Assembly: GCA_950295325.1 (NCBI GenBank)
Contig: OX485805.1
Coordinates: forward strand, 56,322,758-56,386,757
Direction: 5' to 3'
Source of the DNA: Polytrichum commune
Taxonomy: Eukaryota; Streptophyta; Polytrichopsida; Polytrichales; Polytrichaceae
DNA length: 64,000 nt
Shown in pieces: positions 55,082 to 64,000 of this stretch. Position numbers and translations under genes: made by a program. Position 1 is the first letter of the stretch. Each line of letters starts with the position of its first letter. The notes under the pieces are model-generated. The model was not told where the DNA came from and made no database searches. It saw only the letters and a program-made list of their open reading frames with translations.

Positions 55082-56534
55082 GGGTTCTATAAGCAACTTT
55101 ATCATGTCATAAACAGGAGTATAGTCCTATTACTTCACTGGAAATGCCATATTTCTGTTCGTTGGCAGTGTTCATCGGCACTTTGAAGTGAGCCCGATAC
55201 CGACCATAGTCACCAACCACTTTAATGAAGTGGTGCATACTTTCTGGCATGAGAATGTATGGTTCACACTGGCTGCCACCATACTACAAGCATTTTCAGG
55301 GTATGTCACACTATATATCTCCCCAACCTATTTACCATAATCAGTAGTGAAAGAGTCACACTTCCATTACATGCAAAGTGAGTGTTTTCTATGAATGTAT
55401 CATAATGCGTAGTGATAGCTTGGTTGTATGCAGATGGATGTTCACCTTCTCCTAAGAGTCTGCTAAACGATTAGGTACACACAAAATGAATGGGAAAGAT
55501 CAAACATAGATAGTACAATTTACAACACTCCAAATCATATATAAAATAAGTCAATTTGCATAAGTCAACATATATTCCGTCCCAGTTGGCTCTGCAAAAT
55601 AATACAGGGAAAGAACTCAACCCCTAAAACCTAGCAAATTACAAAACATATTTAGAAGTCGATTCACACAATGTCATTGTGTCCTACTCCTAGTGAGGTT
55701 AGCCGATTCCGCAACCACTGGTATGCTTGGCTTTGTTGAACTTTGGTACATTCTCCATACCCTGCAGGGTTGGCCATGCTGTACTCCGAGCAGATCTCAA
55801 GTACAGGGGGCTCTCAGGCACCAGATTGAGAGAAACAGTAGGCAGTTTTCAATCTGAAGTGGCAATTACATGTATGTAAGATACTCTCAGAATGTAATGA
55901 AAACTCTGTAATTACATTTGGGGTACCTGTGTATACATACACAATGGTGTTGATTATAACCAGTAAAACATTCGTGTTGACAGTCGAGTCTGAACTGCCA
56001 ATATCAGGGCCATGGCAGACACTTCGTAAGGGGCATCAGGTCACACTCGTGAACAAACTCCAAGTTGGTGGTCGGTCGGGTATCAAATTCAGGTCACACT
56101 GATGGGTCGCCTTTTCTGGATGGAACTATTCAAGGATCAAGGACGAGTCACTTTGAGGAGAATTCTTCCCTCATGCCGCAGGATGATAATTGTTTTCGAG
56201 TAGTACTTCGGAACTGGTTCATGAAAGTAGGATGTCCAGCTCACTGCAAGGAGGGCTCTCACCTGCTGCATGCCACAGTTTCATACACATGTTGAGGCCC
56301 GCCTTGCCAATCCCAGCCTGGATCTGGGATTACTGCGGCTTTATTGATGCATAACCATCCAGTTTTTGAATTCCTCCGCTTTGGGAGGCTCTTTTGGTGG
56401 TGACCCCAAAATGAGGGAGGGGTCAGACTCCCATTTCTTCTGGGAGATCAATGTCCTCAGGGGACAGAAGTGAAATGGCTGGGATCTATGCCCAGTTAAT
56501 GTGTACAATCAGTGTACGACCAGTGCTTGCAAGT
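55082..56534. other. intergenic sequence downstream of the peptidase gene
   Basis: No supported gene. Part of 56280-56530 is likely the 3' UTR of the peptidase gene on the minus strand. Confidence 0.4.
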
Positions 56535-58511
56535 TCAGGATATAGCAGTCTCCCCTGCTTGTAACAGAGGCAGGGATGACCTATGAAGTTCACTTGCGTC
56601 AAAAACTGTGCTGCCTAGTCGTTCAGGTGGCCAATATCGAACCACTGAGCGTCCAACAATGTTCTTTGTAGGAAGTGGTCCCCTGCAACAACAGAAAGAA
56701 AATTAAGTTAAACTTGAAAAACAACAACCTACACACCTTGTAAACACATGCAACAAAGAAGTGGGCCTTGCTTACACACCCACTCAAGTCATTAAATCAA
56801 ACTAGAGGAACACCAAATACCACAACAACAATCTCCTATATGTAACTCATTTAAGAATATCTGAGACATACCAAATGTGAGAGTCAAAACTGTTGTTCCT
56901 GTTATCGCCCATTACAAAAACATGGCCTTCAGGAACTTTCTGGGAACACAAACAACATGTAATCAGTATACTTCATTCAAACCATTATAATTAAACAAAT
57001 TATGCACCTCAAGTTAAGAATCAGATTAACAGAATGCTAGTCACAAGTAAAGGAGAACAGAGAAGTAGATAAAGCACTATGGGTTTCAACAACATACAAT
57101 GGGTTGCATGTCATAGGCTGCTGGTTCTGCAATGAAGTCCTCAGTCCTGATGAGTCCATTTACCACAAGCTTGCCATTAATCATCTGCACGAGGTCCCCA
57201 GCCATTGCAACTATCCGTTTAATAAAAACTTCTCCGGGGCTGTATCCTTTATCCAGCAGAACTTTAGGTGCCCTGAAAATGACAATATCATTTAAACTGG
57301 GCTTCCTGAAGATGTAAGACACCTGCACATACAAATGTCCACATCTGTTACTCTAAACCAAAGTACAAGGTCTCATAATGCTCTCACTATTCAACAAACA
57401 AACCAAATTCTCTCAAAAGGACAAGATGAGCACAAGTAAGAGAAATAAACGGGTGTGCATTCCTATAGAATGCTCCCAGCCACTAAGCCCATTCCATAGT
57501 TAGGGAATCAATCTTGAATTCGATACACATAGTAGGGATAACAGAACGATTGCAAATGCAATGGTAAAAAGAGCATACCTTCTCAGCAATGATGCGATCA
57601 CCAATCTCAAAGGTGGGATACATGGATGAAGAAGGGATGAATCGTGGCTCTGCCACAAACCACCTGAAAAGAAGAGACACAGCAAAAGCAGCAATGATGG
57701 TCTTTCCATCCTCAGAGGTCAAGTTAATCCACTTGGGCAACCAGCTTGACTTCTCGTCTTCTTCAGTCTCTTCAACTGTGGTAATAGAATCGACAAATTC
57801 TGAAGACATGAATTTGGAAGCACCGCTTTCCGCTGTAACCGTCTCTTCTTCATGCACCTGGTTCCTGCAGGAGATGGCGGTGCCGCTGGACCAGGAAGAT
57901 TGAAAGAATGAGCATGGAAAGCGTTTCATGCCCTCTATGAAGGAATACCTTGAGCGGCCCATTGCAGCGGATCCTTCAGGGTTTACAAACGGAGCTGCAA
58001 TGGAAGTTGGAGACAAATTCTTGGAGTTTGAGAAGAGGGTTGAAGAGGTGTCGGGAGGACCAGAAGGAGATGAGTAGGCAGCAGATTGAGCAGACAAACT
58101 GGCTTGAGCAGATGCTTGGGAGGTCTTTGCTGGAGTGGATTTCTCTTGCGCTGATGAGAAAGACGTGAAGCGAGCAAAGACCGTGGAGGACACACATGAA
58201 CCAAATCTGCAAAAATCGTTGAATTCTTTGCAAGTAGTCTTCCTCCGGAAACACGAAGATGTTGGAGTTGGCAACACACTTGATTGTACAATCCCCGATA
58301 ACATTGACACCATCTCTGCTGGAGCAGCAGTGCAAATCTCGTGCTTGAAGGCATCCTTCAGGGGAGGGAAAGAATAACCCATCACCCCCCCTGGTTCTAC
58401 ATTGCTGATCTTCGCAAACTTCACGAAGCTTTTCACAGAAGCAAGTATGATCTTGACCTTGCACTGCCCTGGGTCGGCGGCAAAAGTGGTGCTGACCATT
58501 TGTAACGCCAT
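56535..58511 (-). CDS. thylakoidal processing peptidase / plastid type I signal peptidase
   Basis: Exons 57579-58511, 57098-57322, 56872-56939 and 56535-56682. All four join in phase through GT-AG introns (AAG|GTATGC, ATT|GTATGT, TTG|GTATGT) and give 457 aa. The start at 58511 is the first suitable ATG ([10 protein letters not shown]). Residues ~1-230 are a Ser/Ala-rich targeting and linker region. A membrane segment ([22 protein letters not shown]) precedes box B with the nucleophile in PSSSMYPTF. Exon 2 has the Lys general base in [11 protein letters not shown]. Exon 3 has [14 protein letters not shown]. Exon 4 gives [23 protein letters not shown], typical of plant plastid enzymes. It cleaves thylakoid-transfer signals in the lumen and trims Toc75 in the envelope (family knowledge from Plsp1). 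The long N-terminus is closer to the Plsp2/TPP group. Catalytic Ser and Lys are present; the copy looks intact. Confidence 0.93.
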
Positions 58512-60280
58512 TGCAAGAAGCTTTTGAAAACACTTCCAGAAAAGTAACAGCGTTCTTTGATTGAACGCAAACAATGTAACAAGCGTCACAAAGAATACGC
58601 CATCGCAGACAAAGGAAAAGGTATCCCACCAGCCAGTGTCTGGAGGGCTCACAAGATGAGTCCCATTGGAATAGACTAAATAGTAACAGCCGTTTCTTTG
58701 AAGAGGAATATCGCCAATCGGGCTGACAAGTTGAAAGATTGTGGCCTCTAACGGAATCGCAACCTCCGAGAAGACCAATATTCAAAGATATCAGGAAAAC
58801 CCGTCTGTAAACAGATACAGAGAATATCCTTCTTGTAGTGAAGAAAGGGAACCGCTGAAGATAGCCGATTTTCGATTGCAGACTCGTATACTTATCAGAA
58901 CTCAAGTCCGACAGTGCAGGTCTGGAGCACAATTTACCATGTCAGTTTCAAAACTATCCACCATTCCTGTTGTATAATAATCAGAACAAGTATCAATCTT
59001 GCCACAAAGCAAACCTTGCAAATTTACCTACGACGTAGCTTGACCCCGACCATAAACATCAATAATGGGAAAATGTGGAAAACCATTTGCAACTAGATAA
59101 ATCTTAAATTAGCCCCATGTGACAAGTTTTGGATGCTAGCATAATGAGTACATCCTCATGGTCTTCAACAGTATACAAGGGTATTCATTTACTCCAATGT
59201 TACTGCAATAAGACTAAACAACTAGATTGACACAGAACACTGAACCCAGAATTATGCACGCAAACAACAGCCCAAGGACTTCACCTGCAAATCTCTGGTC
59301 GCAAAATGCAGAAGAAGTTCAGAATCTCCTTGGTGGTCACAAGCCTGTCCAAAGCGATATTACCGTCTAATACACCTTAAATGTGTCCTTGCACTGCCTG
59401 CATAACAATGCACACATACCATCAACATACCGCCAAGGCTTTGTTCCATCCCATTGCAACAAAGCAGACATGCCACATGACATGCGACCAACCAAGCAAC
59501 CAGAAGCGCCACAATAACCGAGTTCGTCTCGATGTCCTCAGAAGCGGATTACCCTTATGTAAACCCTACGCCCACGACCCGAGCAAACAAAAACCCCCTC
59601 AGACAGATGGATCGACTTCCACCCATGCTGCTCAACACTGTAGAGGTTACAGAAAAGAAGGAAGAAATGTAGGTGAAGCCTCGGATGATAGAGAATGTCT
59701 TTCAATCTTCGAAGACCGTGCAAGAAGTGAAGAAGAAGGAACCAGACTGCAGACAGATTCCACGTACGATATGTTGCAGACAGGCGGAGATGCCAAACCC
59801 TCGGACGATGCTTCAAACCACGGGCACAACCAAAATACGTGCCAAATGCGCACCAAATGTGCACCAAAATCGTCCGCAGCAGTCTCCACAGAACGGCGAC
59901 AATATCACGAGAGCAGTGGCCAGGACGACGCCCGCCACGACGATCAAATCGGGTGCCGATGGGCCTCCCGGACCCTGTCGATGCGCAGACGGGGGTTTCG
60001 TCCCCCCAACAAGCTCGAGCGAAATGAACCAGACTCCGCCCTCCGCTGCGCACTTTAATCCGCTGTGGACGATAACCTACAGCCGCTCGATCTTCCCCAT
60101 CCGACGACCTCAGTCTGACCACATCCTCACCGTTAGATTCACCCCATCCGACGTCCGGAGGTCACCCGTTTTCAGCCGTGGATCACCCGATATCTGAGGG
60201 CGCAGCCAAGACTACCGCCACTAGTCGTCGATTCGCCCGCATCTAGCGGCTCTAATTAAGGCTCCTGATGATCGTCAGAT
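58512..60280. other. 5' region of the peptidase gene, GC-rich part
   Basis: Probably 5' UTR, possibly with introns, and promoter of the minus-strand peptidase gene. 59880-60260 is the most GC- and CpG-rich non-repeat DNA here, as expected near a promoter. Overlapping ORFs of 225 and 194 codons on the two strands at 59381-60122 lack any domain and fit GC-driven open frames. Confidence 0.45.
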
Positions 60281-63200
60281 GGAAGGAATTGGAATTCAAA
60301 GGATTCTCCAGTATCAACCGTCGATTCTCGATCGCACGGATGGACGGCTCCCTAGTACCGCGAGGTGGTCCAGAATACCGACAAGTCTGCATACGGTAAT
60401 ATTAAATCAACTAAGGTCGTATTATTGCGAGCTATTCTGTACACGTATTTTCTTCGTGGGTAGCAAGGGGTGCCTAATTTTTGCTAATTTCAAAGGACTC
60501 TAAAACGCATTACTTTATATAACACTAAGTTGACCTTCGATGAAATGGGGTTTAGGGTTTCGATGAATTTGGGTGCTCGCCTTTATAATATTAGAGTTGG
60601 GATTTCGAGGGACTCGATTTTGTGTCACCGAAAATCGTTTGAATTTTCAAAACCTTGGAAATCGAGTTTGGATATGTTTCTCTATGTCCTAGAAAGTCTC
60701 GTAAGAGTCTTGGAGGCTTGGTCATAATAAAGTCCCCGCATTTAGGACATTCAAACCCAAATCCGTGGTAAATTTGGGTTTAATGATGAGATTGAGATCG
60801 ATTTGGATGACGTTGTTTAACTAGGGAGGAGTTGTTTACTTTCTTTGGGAAGGAAATCGGTTTTGCAAGATTTTGTTTCAAATTCGGTGTACATATGAAG
60901 TGGGTGGGAGTTTGGGGGAATAGTAGGAGGATGAGGAGAAACTCAATATGATTAGGAAGATAACTTGTTTCATAAAGTGGGTGATGTTTTGTATGTGTAT
61001 GTGTGTGCGTTGTTTGTTATGTCGTGTTTTGGTTGCACTTGCACGAGCAAGCTTACGTTGAAAGGGGCACATCCCTTAACCATTTAAGACATACACATTC
61101 ATTTTGAATTATAATGACCATCAATTTGTTAAGAGTGGTGTGTCTGCAATTCTTCAATGGAAAAATCCTCTATAAAAGAATGTTGTTTTTCGATGAATTG
61201 CGAAACGTGATAAATTACATAGTTCATAATAGTAGTAGTTTTGAAAAACTTGAATGTGGTCACGATATTCACATGCACTTAGTTGGTAATGCCTTCAAAT
61301 AAAGTTGCATTGGTAAACACAAAAACCTGAAAATGCATAGAAATGGGTTAGAACAAAATTTGGCAATGTTATTAGTATGTTGGCATTAGTGATTATAACG
61401 AAATCTTTAGAAGTTACAATGTTTTTAATTATCAAAGTGATTTAAAAAAATTCAATCTAAATCTCAAACCAAGTTGATAGTTTGTTTCTTATTAATATGT
61501 TGGCATAGGTTGATATGTTTGCTAAAAACATGTCAAAGTCAAAAACACCAACATCAAAAACAACACATTAGGTCACATCACACGGAGTTAAATTACAATA
61601 CATATGTCAATTTCTTATTGAATATTTCATTTGTAGATTAATATTTGACTCAAATACTCCAAATTTTGGATACTTTGGAATGCAAGCCACTTGTGACAAT
61701 CCTTCAATCAGTGGTTGTGCTTTGTTCAATTGGTTATTTTGCACATGTTTAAGATGCATATAGCCACATATACATGGTTTGTCCCAAACATGAACTATGG
61801 TATCCTCATGTCTTGCAACGTGTTTCAACATAACAAGTTGAGACTTGAAAACTTGGATGATGATGTTATAATTAGGGTAAGTTGAGCAAGGAACAATTTT
61901 GCACTTTTGCAATACTTTGACATCTTGAAGACCTTGCTAGAGCACACAAGACTAAGACCTAGAGTACATGAGACGTAGCAATTGAATCAAAGTTGTTCAA
62001 CCTATGATGTCATTATTGAATACCTAGGAGACCGTTTTTTGGTACGGACCTAGTTTGTCAACTTGATGCTTGTATGGTTCATGCCAACCGGCTTTTATGG
62101 ATTCTTGAGTGACATACTTCCCCAACTCGAATGGGGTAGGAAATGACCCTTGAAACTTCAAGATGGAGTATAAAATTCACTTTATTGTGGCAAAACTCTC
62201 CACATGTAAGGTCAATGGGTTTTAAATGGTTATTCTTATATCCACTAGCCCACTTCTCCTATAAGAAAATATGTTCATTATAACCATTCATTGCAACTCA
62301 TGAGAAGAAAATATATTAATAAATCATTTTGGATGTTGACCAGAGGTTTTTGGGTGCAATTTTTGGATGACAAGTAATTAAAACTTGTTGGTTGCCAACC
62401 AAAATGAATTACTTATGCATTTTCTTGCCATGATTTGCAATGGGCGAGAGTCGCAATGTCAATAGTCGTAATGCTCCAATTTCTTGGGAAGTTGCTTAGG
62501 AATGCCGAGAATTTGAGCTCTCTTTTTGTGGGCCCGTTTTGTTGGCTTTTCCATGAATTCTCTTTGGTTGAGTATCATTGTCTCCTTGATATTTCACTTC
62601 AAGCATCATCACTTTACACTACTTAAATTGTTGAGAGCATGGTCAATGATCTCTTGATAGTTTGAGCTTTGGATGAAAGATTGTCAAATTCAAGTATCAA
62701 ATCCTAAAAAAATGCAAGGTTGAGCACTCAATTCAAGTTCTAGTTTGAAAGGGGTGTGGACTATTCCAAGATTTGACCTAGAGCTTGTCAAGATGTACAT
62801 ATTGAGAGCTTGACACGAGTTTAATCATTAATGGACCTACATCGTGGTGACATTGACCATACACTATGACATGACATTTTTCATAATTGAACTTCAAAAT
62901 TGTGGCCAAACATGTTCATAACATGGCATTCGTGAAAATGTCACATGGCACATAAAAATATAATATATGTCGTTTTTTCGAATGCAAGGAAAGCCGGTTT
63001 GAATTGGTCCTTGAAGGCAACTTTTGCCAACTACACAAGTTTTTGTCAACTACAACTTTCTCCAAAGTTCAAATGCATTCCACAAGACTAAAAATCAAGT
63101 CGGCCTTGAAAAAAACAAGTCACATGTGAATGTGACATTCTCACGAATACTCTATGTTTCATTCTTCTCTTGTTGATCGCCATGATAAGTAAACGTAGAC

Positions 63201-63679
63201 TTGTGCATGAATCATAAACATGATAAAATTATATACATGTAATTTTATCGACAAACTCTATGATAAAAATGGCAAAAACTAGTATGGGACGTGGAGTGTC
63301 TCTCTTGTGTACAACATATTTTTGTTACATGTATACCGTGTTGTTTATGGGGAAAACTCACAGTTTTCAAAATGGTGTTTCTGATACAATTCAAATTTTT
63401 CATCTTATGCTTCCATCATTTTACTTACTCCAAATGGAATATATTTTTACAATGTGCATGTACAAATGACACAAACATTGCTCTCGTATCCATGAGCATT
63501 TTTGGATAAACATGACATCAATTTATTTACCTAAATCCTAGTGATTTTCAAAGAAAACTCATGGATAAACAAAATGATCAAACTTCCCACTAATATGAGG
63601 GTTCAAAAGTAAGATGGGCATGCCTAATTGAACACAACAATAATTTGGACACCCATATTTGAGTTGGTATGTGGTCATG
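60281..63679. other. AT-rich intergenic sequence
   Basis: No supported gene. A possible short first exon at 60533-60727 (ATG in GGGTTTCGATGAATTTGGG) has no continuation. 60980-61015 has a TGTGTGTG microsatellite. Confidence 0.4.
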
Positions 63680-63995
63680 TGTGGGTCTAAGAACTGGCAC
63701 CAAAAAGACATGTGTTCAAGAGAGATTGTGCTACATGCTCAAATCATGTTGGCCTTTCTAGCCTAAATAGTCAACATGTTTTGGGGGATCTGAATGACCA
63801 CTTAATGAGCACGCCTCATAATCCTCACTTAGATAATGAATAGGGTTCCAAACTTATGAGGCGAGTGGCTATTGGCACGATTTGGAATTTGCGAGTCATC
63901 TCGCACCAATCATGTGGTTTTATAGCCTATGAGAAGTGGGTGCAAAGAGAAAAATGTCCGTTTAAAGACATGCATGTACCTCATACACCCTAAAC
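63680..63995. repeat. dispersed repeat, copy 2 (partner at 47.79 kb)
   Basis: Collinear with 47790-48125 over its whole length, with many substitutions and small gaps. It runs to the window's end, so the element may continue beyond. Confidence 0.7.
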
Positions 63996-64000
63996 TCCGT

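Noticed and set aside
59381-60122. 225- and 194-codon overlapping ORFs upstream of the peptidase
   Set aside because: High GC keeps both strands open; no motif, no splice chain, and position fits a promoter or 5' UTR.

Overview
This is a window of nuclear plant DNA, most likely from a non-seed land plant or a close streptophyte relative. The evidence is TTTAGGG-type telomere-like motifs, intron-containing genes for chloroplast proteins, an A1:U72 initiator tRNA-Met gene, and a low-GC, repeat-dominated landscape. A Ty3 element carrying a cytosine methyltransferase also fits, because such elements have been reported in charophytes. No species can be named from the sequence alone. Most of the window is transposable elements and their remains. 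Host genes are sparse and lie mainly between 45 and 60 kb.

Layout: 0.2-0.55 kb holds a possible exon of unknown function. 0.6-1.33 kb is a first array of 22-bp CpG-rich palindromes (TTTACGGACG-NN-CGTCCGTAAA). 1.3-5.9 kb is non-coding, with GA-rich DNA and a duplicated telomere-like segment. 5.95-6.8 kb is a second palindrome array, directly upstream of a nearly intact two-exon gene (6.9-10.0 kb) for a DUF7869-like transposase, whose intron also holds one palindrome. 11.3-15.5 kb (minus) and 39.7-43.5 kb (plus) are two decayed copies of one CACTA/CMC-like transposase gene. 15.7-16.7 kb and 30.5-31.5 kb are two solo LTRs of one family, each with its own 5-bp target duplication.

16.8-26.7 kb is a composite Ty3/gypsy insertion read on the minus strand: gag, then protease plus a complete C5-cytosine DNA methyltransferase, then reverse transcriptase, RNase H, integrase and a C-terminal PHD finger. 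Its methyltransferase reading frame ends in UAG followed by CAAUCA, which fits the tobamovirus-type leaky-stop context. Its body lies inside a split copy of a ~540-bp LTR. 26.8-28.6 kb is a long inverted repeat. 30.2-35.4 kb is a Ty1/copia element that has lost the reverse-transcriptase core. Its primer site is complementary to the anticodon arm of the initiator tRNA-Met gene found at 49.66-49.73 kb.

Host genes: an initiator tRNA-Met (49657-49728, minus), a two-exon gene for a small chloroplast membrane protein (51269-52207, plus), and a four-exon thylakoidal processing peptidase / plastid type I signal peptidase (56535-58511, minus). Less certain are a 91-codon ORF with a DNRRLWVFR motif at 45.6-45.9 kb and a multi-exon orphan at 36.5-38.2 kb. 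Small elements include a Harbinger-type MITE at 54.56-55.08 kb, a tRNA-derived SINE at 44.2 kb, a decayed initiator-tRNA copy at 48.2 kb, and a dispersed repeat seen at 47.8 and 63.7 kb.

The strongest leads are the Ty3 element, which seems able to write DNA methylation (methyltransferase) and read chromatin (PHD finger), and the pairing of palindrome arrays with the DUF7869-like transposase.
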